Of a DNA stretch of 59,311 nt, positions 35,236 through 43,547 are shown piece after piece. The notes under the pieces are model-generated. The model did not search any database. It saw nothing but the letters and a program-made list of their open reading frames with translations, and was not told where the DNA came from. The position numbers were made by a program, and so were the translations under genes. Source of the DNA: CAYNNP01 sp964398215 (GTDB lineage: Bacteria; Planctomycetota; Planctomycetia; Pirellulales; Pirellulaceae); NCBI GenBank assembly GCA_964398215.1, contig CAYNNP010000009.1:1-59311 (forward strand), read 5' to 3'. Every line of letters starts with the position of its first letter. Position 1 is the stretch's first letter.

Positions 35236-37913
35236 TGACTGAATTGCAAAACCACAAACCATTTGCGTCGTTCGACGAAGCCCTCGCGTTTCTGGACGAG
35301 ATCGTTCGCAGCGGCATGACTGACTTTGATGCCAACGTCAAAGAATCCGTCAGTGAACTTCGCGAGCTGGCACGCAATATCGAACTGGCAGATTGGAACT
35401 CTGATGTCGATGTTGACGCGGACGAACTTTTCGGCGCCATAATCGAAGGTGCAAATATTCTTCGCTGTGCAATCGACAACGACATGAAAACGTCAGTCGA
35501 ATTGACCGGATACGTGCAGGATGTGTCCAAGCGGTTTTCCTTTCTGGTTGACGATTCCGATCAACTTGCCGATTGCTGGTCAGACGACCATTGCGAAGTG
35601 TCCGACGAAAATGATGTCGTTGCTCCATCGGCAGATGAAATCGGCGCAATCCTCAGCACGCTCCAAGCAGATACACCTGCCTCCCAGCCAGACGCGATAA
35701 CCACCGAAGCAGTTTCGCCAGAAAGCAATGAAATTCGACCAGAGAACATCGACAACATAGAGCATCTGGACGACGAGCTTCGCGAAGCTTTTTTGGATGA
35801 CGCACAAAGATGTCTTGCAGGCATCGAAAAGGCGCTGTTGACACTCGAATCGAACCCAAATGACCGGGATCAACTCAAGGTGGTTGGTCGCGAGCTGCAC
35901 ACAATCAAAGGCGCTTCAGCAACGATTGGCTTTGGAAGCCTTGCAAGTCAGATTCACGACATTGAAGACTCGCTTCGAGAAATCACATCCTCCCAGCAGC
36001 CAGTATCGATTGGCAAACTATTCTCGTTTCTGGATTCCGTTCGCGCAAAAGTAGATGGTTTCCGCAATCAGAATACCAAGCAATCGCCAATAGAATCTGC
36101 ACCACTGCATTTCGACCCACTCGCACAGCATAGCGACGAAAACGATTCCGCCAACACAACTAGCGCAGACTTTGAAGAGGCCGTTTCGGACGACGAATCG
36201 GTGCGCATCAAAGCATCCAGCTTGAATCGAATGATGGACATGCTTTCCGAACTCGTGATGTTGCGAAATCAACGCGACACAGAGTTGGGAAGTCTAACGA
36301 CGATTCACGAGTCGATGATCGAAAGCGTTTCTCGGTTGCGCTTGGTTAGTCTCGATTCGGAGGACGGACGCTCCCAGCGTGAGCATTCCATTCAGGCGGA
36401 TTCTGGAACACAGCTCAACGAGATCACCAATGATCTTTTGGAGTTGTCGCATGACCTGAGGGAAAGTTACCAACCCATTTGCGATGGAAACACAGCAGTT
36501 AGCGACTTCATTCGCAGCTTCCGCCAAGAGCTAGTTGAACTTCGCCGAACACCGATCGAAGGATTGTTTCGGCGGTTACGACGAGCCATCAGTGATGCAG
36601 CTCGGATCGAAGACAAAAAGGTAAAGCTGGTTCTACGGGGTGAAGAGACTGGAATCGAACGGTCTCTGCAAGCCAGGTTATTTGAGCCGCTATTGCATAT
36701 TGTGCGTAACGCAGTCAGCCACGGAATTGAGTCCGCGGAAGATCGTCAAGCCGCTGGCAAACCCGCGCAAGGTCAAATTACCCTACAAGCGTTTTCGGGC
36801 CCAGACCTATTGTCGATCGAAATTCGTGACGACGGAAAAGGGCTTGATTACGACGCGATTCGTCGACGTGGCATCGAACGCGGCTTGCTTGCCAAAAACT
36901 CTGCCGCATCGCGAGCCGAACTGGCACAGTTGATCTTTCACCCCGGCTTTTCAACTCAAGACGTAACGACGCAAGTTTCCGGTCGTGGTGTTGGCATGGA
37001 CGTGGTCGCTGCAACTTTGGAGCGTATGCGTGGTTGGGTGGAGATCGATTCTGCTCATGGCAAAGGAACGGTGATTCGATTGTCGCTTCCTCTCCCGTCG
37101 ATGATTCAGCACGCAATGGTGTTTCGCACGGCAGGACAGCTATTCGCGATACCTATGCAGGCCATCCAAAGTGCTGGCGATCCAGACCCATCGCTTCAAC
37201 CTGTTTGCGTGAATCAATTGCTGCAAGTAGGTGATGCCTTGCCTGCCAAGCGAGAAATGATCGTCTTAGGTTCTCAGGGAACAAAGACAGAGACCGAACC
37301 GCGCATGGCAATCTTAGTGGATCAAATCATTGGCCCAGAAGAAGTTGTCGTACGCCCGTTACCACGACTATTCAAGCAACACCCAATTTGTGCAGGGGCA
37401 ACTCTCTCTGGCCTTGGCGAAGCCGTTTTGTTGTTGGACGCCAAACGACTGACCGAAGCCAACGCGAGAATCCCAAGCTCAGCTGTTACTGAAAGAAACG
37501 AACATTGCGAAGCACAGAAAGTTTTGGTGGTCGATGATTCCACCAGCGCTCGCATGCGAGTCATCAAATCGCTTGGTCGCCACGGACTACAAATCGTACA
37601 AAGCCGTGACGGACAAGAGGCTTGGAATGTCTTACAGCAAAACGATATCTCTGCTGTCTTTAGCGACATTGAAATGCCAAACATGACAGGCTTGGAACTG
37701 CTGCAGAAAATCAAGTCCAGTCCTCAGCACCAACACATGCCCGTCATCCTGATTAGCAGTCGAACGGAAGAAGAATTCACAGGACGCGCAAAAAAACTTG
37801 GCGCGATGGCCTGTCTTCCCAAACCGCTCAATGATGCATCACTTGATGCCCTGTTATCACAACTCCCCACTCACAACGCCAACTTGCAAAGCCTCCCAGG
37901 GAAAACACCATGA
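35235..37913 (+). CDS. Hybrid CheA-type histidine kinase with C-terminal receiver
   Basis: An 892-residue CheA homologue that shares one base with the receptor stop (TGATG). In order: an N-terminal helical region (about 10-105) that looks like a degenerate HPt without a phosphorylatable His; an acidic linker; a true HPt domain (about 180-275) with the phosphate-accepting His222 in ELHTIKGASAT; a dimerisation region (about 325-440); the HATPase domain with N-box HIVRNAVSHGIE (Asn492), DDGKGL (532-537) and GRGVGMDVV (583-591); a CheW-like domain (about 625-750); and a receiver (about 762-875) with Asp811 (FSDIEMPN) and Lys863 (LPKPL). It would autophosphorylate at His222 and pass phosphate to its own and other receivers. 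All catalytic motifs look intact. Confidence 0.93.
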   Translation: MTELQNHKPFASFDEALAFLDEIVRSGMTDFDANVKESVSELRELARNIELADWNSDVDVDADELFGAIIEGANILRCAIDNDMKTSVELTGYVQDVSKRFSFLVDDSDQLADCWSDDHCEVSDENDVVAPSADEIGAILSTLQADTPASQPDAITTEAVSPESNEIRPENIDNIEHLDDELREAFLDDAQRCLAGIEKALLTLESNPNDRDQLKVVGRELHTIKGASATIGFGSLASQIHDIEDSLREITSSQQPVSIGKLFSFLDSVRAKVDGFRNQNTKQSPIESAPLHFDPLAQHSDENDSANTTSADFEEAVSDDESVRIKASSLNRMMDMLSELVMLRNQRDTELGSLTTIHESMIESVSRLRLVSLDSEDGRSQREHSIQADSGTQLNEITNDLLELSHDLRESYQPICDGNTAVSDFIRSFRQELVELRRTPIEGLFRRLRRAISDAARIEDKKVKLVLRGEETGIERSLQARLFEPLLHIVRNAVSHGIESAEDRQAAGKPAQGQITLQAFSGPDLLSIEIRDDGKGLDYDAIRRRGIERGLLAKNSAASRAELAQLIFHPGFSTQDVTTQVSGRGVGMDVVAATLERMRGWVEIDSAHGKGTVIRLSLPLPSMIQHAMVFRTAGQLFAIPMQAIQSAGDPDPSLQPVCVNQLLQVGDALPAKREMIVLGSQGTKTETEPRMAILVDQIIGPEEVVVRPLPRLFKQHPICAGATLSGLGEAVLLLDAKRLTEANARIPSSAVTERNEHCEAQKVLVVDDSTSARMRVIKSLGRHGLQIVQSRDGQEAWNVLQQNDISAVFSDIEMPNMTGLELLQKIKSSPQHQHMPVILISSRTEEEFTGRAKKLGAMACLPKPLNDASLDALLSQLPTHNANLQSLPGKTP

Positions 37914-39547
37914 CTGACAAGAAGGTTCTCGTCATTGACGACAGCGCAACGATTCGCAAACTGGTTGAATCCCATCTGGGAACTGCCGGCTACGATGTGA
38001 CATGCGCACCAAACGCTGAAGATGGTTTGCGTCTGGCTCAATCCATCTGCCCCGATTTAATTCTGCTGGATCACCAACTTCCCGGCACAACGGGACTGGA
38101 GGTCTGCAAGCAGTTGATCCAAATTCCAGCATTGCAACAAACGCCTGTTGTGATCAGTTCCACCTTGCGCAAGAAAGCCTACGTCGAATATGCCGACTTG
38201 GACAACGTCGTCGACATGTTGCCAAAACCGTACACGGAAGACCTCTTGATCACAACGGTCGCCAACGCGATCGAAACCGCAGCAATGGTACTGGCGTCGC
38301 AGTCAATGGGCGCTGCTGTGCCTGAAATCATTGGCGACCCAAGCGACTCTGATATCCAGGGCAGCTTCGCAATGTTTGAGTTGCGAGAAATTCTGGACAT
38401 GCTGAACAACGGCCAAAAGACCGGCGCACTTGAATTGGCTGGTGAAAAACTACGACTCTGGATTTACCTGGACAATGGCCGCGTGCAAGGCATTTCGGCC
38501 AGCGGAATCACGCCCGCTGAAATCGAAGAAATGATCTCGCGAATGCCGGAATCATTGTCCAATCTTGCCCAGGTCCTGAAGCTGATGGTTGCGAACCGTG
38601 GAAGCGCGGAATTCGAGAGCTTCTTGCAACTCTTGGATCGTCGTGTGATTGACCCGCGCCTGACCTCGCGGCTACTGAGATTCCAGGCAGCTCAATTGAT
38701 GGGACTCGCCTTCAAGCGAAAACTCACCAACTTTGAATTTCGTGGTAGTAACGAGCTACCAGGCATCAACAAATCGTTGCCATTGGACATCAGCGTCATG
38801 GCGCTGTTGATTGAAAATGCAATGCACCTTTCCGATTCGGAATTGGGCCCCGAAAACGCAAACGATGTCTACTCTCGCAAAACCATTCGAGGGCAAAATC
38901 TGGATCGCGCTGGCCTATCAGCGCGTCACATGAAAGTCTTGAATTTACTAGCGGAACCTGTTTCCACCAGCGAGCTTGCTGAGCGTTTGGGCTGGGAGCG
39001 TGACGAAGCGCGAAGAGTCTTGCACGGTTTATTGGCAGCGGGAGTGTTGGAAAAGAAGACCGCAACGCTGGTTAGTAAGTTCGTGCTTTACGAGCCTACA
39101 ACAGCGATTGCTAGTCAAGTTCGTTCAGAAATCCAACAGCACCAAGGAGACTTTCTAGGCAAAGTCGTCCGCGACTCATTGACGCTGCAATTGTTAGTCA
39201 AACGAGCCAAACCGGATGTGGTCTTCTTTTCGATTGAAGACTTGGCTGCCTGCGAATCGATTCGCGAAATGGCGTCCGCCGACAATAACATCTACGCCAA
39301 TACCCGCCGGGTCGTTTTGCTTCCAGAGACATTAGCGAATGACCATTCGATTGACTGGGTTCAACAGATCGGTTTTCAGCCCAACCAAATCTTGGCGGCA
39401 CCCTACAAGCTCAACACGCTGCTTGATGAACTGCAGCGGATGCCAGACGAAACGACTGTACCGCAGCCTGCTGCAAGCACAGAACCGTCTCCGATTGTGG
39501 TATCAGTGGAGATCAAACCAGGTAACAGCATCGAGGTGGCGAAATGA
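37910..39547 (+). CDS. Response regulator with REC, DUF4388 and winged-helix regions
   Basis: A 545-residue protein overlapping CheA by four bases (ATGA). Residues 4-120 are a receiver domain with acidic pair Asp10-Asp11, phosphate-accepting Asp54 (LILLDHQLPG) and Lys106 (LPKPY). Residues about 150-310 match DUF4388 (FAMFELREILDMLNNGQKTG then GALELAG and LDNGRVQG), a domain found in response regulators of gliding and chemosensory systems such as PatA-like proteins. Residues about 338-382 look like a winged helix (ALERLG-type: TSELAERLGWERDEARRVLHGL-like order). The rest resembles a degenerate receiver. It is the most likely acceptor of phosphate from the operon's CheA. Its output, DNA or protein binding, cannot be decided from sequence. 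Confidence 0.82.
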   Translation: MTDKKVLVIDDSATIRKLVESHLGTAGYDVTCAPNAEDGLRLAQSICPDLILLDHQLPGTTGLEVCKQLIQIPALQQTPVVISSTLRKKAYVEYADLDNVVDMLPKPYTEDLLITTVANAIETAAMVLASQSMGAAVPEIIGDPSDSDIQGSFAMFELREILDMLNNGQKTGALELAGEKLRLWIYLDNGRVQGISASGITPAEIEEMISRMPESLSNLAQVLKLMVANRGSAEFESFLQLLDRRVIDPRLTSRLLRFQAAQLMGLAFKRKLTNFEFRGSNELPGINKSLPLDISVMALLIENAMHLSDSELGPENANDVYSRKTIRGQNLDRAGLSARHMKVLNLLAEPVSTSELAERLGWERDEARRVLHGLLAAGVLEKKTATLVSKFVLYEPTTAIASQVRSEIQQHQGDFLGKVVRDSLTLQLLVKRAKPDVVFFSIEDLAACESIREMASADNNIYANTRRVVLLPETLANDHSIDWVQQIGFQPNQILAAPYKLNTLLDELQRMPDETTVPQPAASTEPSPIVVSVEIKPGNSIEVAK

Positions 39548-41247
39548 GCCAAATGACGAGAGACTATCTGTTGATCATCCGCGCGCAAAATGGCAACGCA
39601 GAGGAACATAAACTGCTGACCGGGAGAAGCATTTTCATTGGGACTTCTAGTGATTGCGGAATCCAAATCGCGGGAAATGAAATCGCGGAACTACATTGCT
39701 TGCTGGATGTCAGTGAAACCGGAGTATCAATCCAGGATTGGGCGTCATCGTCAGGAACCATCCTGAATGGCGAGCCTATCGATGGCAAAGTGGACTTTGG
39801 AGTTTCTGATTCAGTGATGGTTGGGGACGCAGTTTTGACGATCCGCCAGAATGGTGTCGACCGTGATGATACTAATCAACCAGCGGCAAATAGAGATTTG
39901 GCAGATGCTGATCCGCAGTCGGAACAAACTCTCACGGCTTCGTCGCGCTCTAGCATTGACACTGCACTCTCTCGTATCCAAGGCTTGATTGGTGAAGCAA
40001 GCTGCACAAGTCAATTCGACACACCAGAATCGGCTACAACGAACTCTGACTTAGCGGCGGAAAACGATTCGTCGGATAAGCCCAAAGTCAACGGGATGCC
40101 ATGGGAAAGGGACGAACAGACTTGCGAGCAGGCAACCGAGACGGATTTCGCAGTTGAAACCGAAACCGAAGTTGAAATCGAACTTGAAGCGGAAGTTGAA
40201 GTGAATGAGCTTCAGGATTCTGATCCGTGCGTAGCCGAACCTGTATCCAAAGATGATTCGCCAGACCTACTGCCGTCCCCCGAAAGCGAGTTCTTGGTAG
40301 ACAAAGATGCTCAGGCAGAAGATTCAAACGACGATGTCGATCTGTGGAACGATTCAATCGAACTCGATTCAGGCTGGGACGAAGAACCAACCACAGACTC
40401 TTTGAACGATCTTGCTTTCGATCGTGAGACGGTAGAACTGTTGTCCGAGGAATTGAAGGAACTGCGTACGATCTTAGCAGAACGCGAGGCGCACATCGAA
40501 TATCTTTCGCAGCCACAATCAACAACTGACGCGGAGAGTGTTCAAGACGCCAAAAATGACGAGCTAGTCAACCGAATCGAACAGCTTAGCCATGAGGCCA
40601 ACGAGCACGACTCCAAAATGTCGATAGTGGTTGACCTTTTAGAAGCCGCTGAGTTCAAGAACCAAACAGAGCTGGAAGAACGCAAGGCATTGGAGACTTG
40701 GCTTGGTGAAGTGGAGAGCCGCGTCCAGCAACGACAGGCCGAATGGCGATGCGAACTTGATCATAGCCTCAAGCGTCTACGCCAAGTCATCAAGCAACGC
40801 GACCACGCACAGCGCCAACTCAAGCAACATGCTTCCCAATCTGATGATGGACAAGCTTACAAGCAAACGATGGAACAATTGCAGGCCCAGAACGAGACAC
40901 TCCAACAACAGATCGAAGAGTCACGCAAACAGATCGTAGAATTGCAGCAACAAGCTGAGGCAGAATCAAATCGCGACACCGACGATATTCAGCAGCAACG
41001 AGCCCTGATAGCCAAAGAACGCGCTGATGTTTCGCGCATGCGATATGAACTTTCCCAAAAGCTGGCCGAGTTTGAAAACGTATCCGTTCTCGAAAGCACC
41101 GTTGATACTGAAACTCAGTTGAGACTGAAGACACTTCGCGAGCACCTCAGAGAAATCCACGAGCAAGAACGATTCGAGCGCGAGTCGAAAGGAGATTCAT
41201 TGATCTCCCGGATTTCTAATTTGTGGAAACGCGTCGACGAGTTCTAG
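39544..41247 (+). CDS. FHA-domain protein with long coiled coil
   Basis: A 567-residue protein overlapping the regulator by four bases. Residues about 8-101 form a forkhead-associated (FHA) fold: LLTGRSIFIGTSSDCGIQI, the strand AELHCLLDV in place of SRxH, and SSGTILNG in place of NGTxVNG. FHA domains bind phosphothreonine peptides, but the phosphopeptide-contact Ser/Arg of the usual SRxH loop is not conserved here, so binding may be altered. Residues about 120-290 are very acidic and probably disordered; about 295-545 form a heptad-like coiled coil rich in Gln and Glu. No membrane segment. No Ser/Thr kinase gene is in the operon. It may be a scaffold linking the chemosensory genes to the downstream GTPase module. 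Confidence 0.78.
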   Translation: MSQMTRDYLLIIRAQNGNAEEHKLLTGRSIFIGTSSDCGIQIAGNEIAELHCLLDVSETGVSIQDWASSSGTILNGEPIDGKVDFGVSDSVMVGDAVLTIRQNGVDRDDTNQPAANRDLADADPQSEQTLTASSRSSIDTALSRIQGLIGEASCTSQFDTPESATTNSDLAAENDSSDKPKVNGMPWERDEQTCEQATETDFAVETETEVEIELEAEVEVNELQDSDPCVAEPVSKDDSPDLLPSPESEFLVDKDAQAEDSNDDVDLWNDSIELDSGWDEEPTTDSLNDLAFDRETVELLSEELKELRTILAEREAHIEYLSQPQSTTDAESVQDAKNDELVNRIEQLSHEANEHDSKMSIVVDLLEAAEFKNQTELEERKALETWLGEVESRVQQRQAEWRCELDHSLKRLRQVIKQRDHAQRQLKQHASQSDDGQAYKQTMEQLQAQNETLQQQIEESRKQIVELQQQAEAESNRDTDDIQQQRALIAKERADVSRMRYELSQKLAEFENVSVLESTVDTETQLRLKTLREHLREIHEQERFERESKGDSLISRISNLWKRVDEF

Positions 41248-41258
41248 GAGTTTTCAGG

Positions 41259-41597
41259 ATGAACCAAAACCAATCCCAGCCCCAGGAACTCACACGTGAC
41301 GAGCTCTTGGTGCGTTTGGAAGAAACCGAGCAGCAACGCGATCAACTCATCGCCGAACGCGAGGCCATTGTTTCTGAAGCCAAGCAACAAACCAAATTGT
41401 TGCGAGACGCATGGAAACGATTGGAATTGGAGCGAAGGGCGGCAATTGACGAGTTAGTAACAACCGCTCAGACCAAGCAGCCATCGACAGCCCCAGTGGC
41501 CACGCCACCTTTACCAAATCCTGGAAAAGCAATGCCATCGTTAGGGCGCAACACAACAGAACAGTTTCAGCAACTTCGTAAAAGCCTAAAGCAGTAG
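41259..41597 (+). CDS. Small coiled-coil protein of the chemosensory operon
   Basis: A 112-residue protein without recognised family. Residues about 10-65 are a strongly charged helix with heptad character (DELLVRLEETEQQRDQLIAE), followed by a Pro/Ala-rich stretch and a short basic C-terminus. I chose the ATG at 41259, after the stop of the FHA gene, with a GGAG-type site upstream; the frame is open earlier but would overlap. It probably pairs with the coiled coil of the FHA protein or with another operon product. Confidence 0.65.
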   Translation: MNQNQSQPQELTRDELLVRLEETEQQRDQLIAEREAIVSEAKQQTKLLRDAWKRLELERRAAIDELVTTAQTKQPSTAPVATPPLPNPGKAMPSLGRNTTEQFQQLRKSLKQ

Positions 41598-41603
41598 ACC
41601 GCC

Positions 41604-42617
41604 ATGTCGATTACTTCCTTTCTAAAAAATCCATTCGCAACATCCGATCGGTCTGTGGTACCGGTATCGACCAGCACCGTTGATACCGCCAACTTGCCAA
41701 GCGATGTTCGACGAATGATCAAAGAACATCGATACTTTCAAATACTGGAGCCAGCCGAAGGCGTTACTTTCGACGAAGAATCGATCGCCGCTGCAAGAAA
41801 AGCGATCGAATCGAACATGGCCTTGGTTCCCGCCGGGAATGTTTGGATGATCCAACAGACCGCAGAAGAAGCTGTCGATGGATCGCTGCAAATCAATCAA
41901 AAACACTCCGCCTCAGAGCAAGTCGATGCGTTTTATTGCGATCGCTTGGTCGTTACGAACGCGGATTTTGAACGATTTGTAAAATCGGGTGGCTACACCA
42001 ATGCAGGACTCTGGCCATCGGAAATTTTGCCAACCGTACTTCAATTTGTCGATCAGACAGGGAAACCTGGTCCAAAGTTTTGGACGGACGGTTCACCCGA
42101 CATCAACCTCCTGGATCATCCAGTGGTAGGTGTCTCTTGGTATGAAGCGAATGCTTATGCAACGTGGATTGGAAAGCAGTTGCCAAGTGCTGGGCAGTGG
42201 CAACGCACTGGAACATGGGGCCACAGTCCTGATGGTTCATCCGAAGAAGCCACCTATCCATGGGGCAATACTTATGACCCTACCCGTGTGAACCTTTGGG
42301 GTAGCGGCAATCATCAAACATTGCCCGCCGATTCACTCCCTCAAGGCGATACCACCAATGCAATACGTCAGTTGGTTGGGAATGTATGGGAATGGACATC
42401 CAACGCCTACGTGATGTCTGGCGTCGATGGACTGCAAATTGAGCTTCGGCAGCCAATGGCTGAAATCCGCGGCGGTGCTTTCGATACCTACTTTCGATCG
42501 CAAGCAACTTGCCGATTCCGAACCGGTCGCGCGCTAACTGCCCGGGACCACAACATTGGCTTTCGCTGCTGTCGTAGCATTGGCCAATTCACCGATTCTT
42601 GTGACACTGAGGAATAA
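41604..42617 (+). CDS. Formylglycine-generating-enzyme-like (SUMF1/C-type-lectin fold) protein, probably not a functional FGE
   Basis: A 337-residue cytoplasmic protein. Residues about 72-325 form the FGE-sulfatase domain: LVPAGNVWM, VVGVSWYEANAYATWIG, the hallmark VGNVWEWTSN (258-267), EIRGGAF (288-293) and NIGFRCC at the end. Functional FGEs have two copper-binding cysteines in GGSYMC...C-type spacing; here only the second position is a Cys (Cys303 in ATCRFR) and the first is absent, so formylglycine synthesis is unlikely. The same fold also serves as a ligand-binding module in conflict and retroelement systems. Six bases separate it from the gene before it and four bases lie between it and the GTPase gene, so it belongs to the operon. 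Confidence 0.82.
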   Translation: MSITSFLKNPFATSDRSVVPVSTSTVDTANLPSDVRRMIKEHRYFQILEPAEGVTFDEESIAAARKAIESNMALVPAGNVWMIQQTAEEAVDGSLQINQKHSASEQVDAFYCDRLVVTNADFERFVKSGGYTNAGLWPSEILPTVLQFVDQTGKPGPKFWTDGSPDINLLDHPVVGVSWYEANAYATWIGKQLPSAGQWQRTGTWGHSPDGSSEEATYPWGNTYDPTRVNLWGSGNHQTLPADSLPQGDTTNAIRQLVGNVWEWTSNAYVMSGVDGLQIELRQPMAEIRGGAFDTYFRSQATCRFRTGRALTARDHNIGFRCCRSIGQFTDSCDTEE

Positions 42618-42620
42618 ACG

Positions 42621-43538
42621 ATGACAACGGTTTCATATCAATCGACTAGCGATTCAGATCAGCAGAACGCAGAACACTCAGGCCCAACTTGCATTGGGTG
42701 CAGCTTGGAACTGGATGGCCAGAGCTATTGCCCCGAATGCCAGACACCAAGCGATATCTCCACTCTCGTTCAACGGCGTGATGTTCAGCCAAATTTCGTT
42801 TCTATTCTGGGAGCGAGCAACGCTGGCAAGACTGTTTACTTAGGTCTGCTGTCGGATGTACTGGCGAACGCAACTGGGAATCTGCGCGGGACAGCGAACG
42901 GAACGTTTTCGATCGCGCTGCAAGAGAATGTTGTGTCGTCTTTGGAAAAGAGATTCTTTCCCGATAAAACACCGGTGGAATCAGACAATTGGCGTTGGCT
43001 GCACTGCGAAGTCAGCATGAAAACGGGCAAGAAAGAAAAGCAATATGACTTCATCGCACCGGACATCGCTGGCGAAGCGATCTCATTTGAACTTGAACAA
43101 GCCGGTTCGTACCGTGCGATTTTGAATATCGTTGGCAACTCGGGAGGAATCTTGTTGCTCTGCGATTCAACAGAAGTTCGCGATGCTGGGTCTCAAGAAG
43201 ATCTGTACGCTCTGAAGCTCGCTTCCTATATCCAAGAATTACAACCAGAAACAAAAAAGCGGAAAACTAAAAACACGCCTGCCATCGCCATCGTCTTAAC
43301 CAAGTGTGATGAGTGCCCCGAAGCTTTCGAGAATCCTGAATTGTTCGCCAAGAACAACATGCCGCGATTCTATGATTTCTGTGAAAGACACTTTCCCAAG
43401 CACCAGTTTTTTGGTTCAGGAATCGTTGGCTCGTCCTGTGTGATCCGAGACTCAGAAGCCGGTGACCGCCTGATCCCGCTGGATGTTCAGCCACGCGGTG
43501 TGCTGGAACCGCTTCACTGGGTGATCGAGCAGCTCTAA
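42621..43538 (+). CDS. Zinc-ribbon P-loop GTPase, DO-GTPase2-like
   Basis: A 305-residue protein with a short zinc ribbon (Cys24-x2-Cys27, Cys37-x2-Cys40) before a GTPase domain. The P-loop is GASNAGKT (64-71), the DxxG position is Asp148-Gly151 in PDIAGEA, and the base-specificity motif is TKCD (227-230, in place of NKxD). The overall form, with SILGASNAGKTVYLG and a long insertion before DxxG, resembles the double-GTPase-2 type described by Kaur and Aravind's group in GTPase-centred conflict systems; I infer this from memory and have not compared profiles. An AGGA site precedes the ATG. It is four bases after the FGE-like gene and ten before the GAP1-like gene. Confidence 0.75.
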   Translation: MTTVSYQSTSDSDQQNAEHSGPTCIGCSLELDGQSYCPECQTPSDISTLVQRRDVQPNFVSILGASNAGKTVYLGLLSDVLANATGNLRGTANGTFSIALQENVVSSLEKRFFPDKTPVESDNWRWLHCEVSMKTGKKEKQYDFIAPDIAGEAISFELEQAGSYRAILNIVGNSGGILLLCDSTEVRDAGSQEDLYALKLASYIQELQPETKKRKTKNTPAIAIVLTKCDECPEAFENPELFAKNNMPRFYDFCERHFPKHQFFGSGIVGSSCVIRDSEAGDRLIPLDVQPRGVLEPLHWVIEQL

Positions 43539-43547
43539 GGCCGATCC

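Noticed and set aside
41604..42617. FGE maturing the two sulfatases of this window
   Set aside because: One active-site Cys is missing and the gene belongs to a signalling operon far from both sulfatases.
42621..43538. MglA-type polarity GTPase
   Set aside because: It has an N-terminal zinc ribbon and TKCD motif, and no Roadblock/MglB gene is adjacent.
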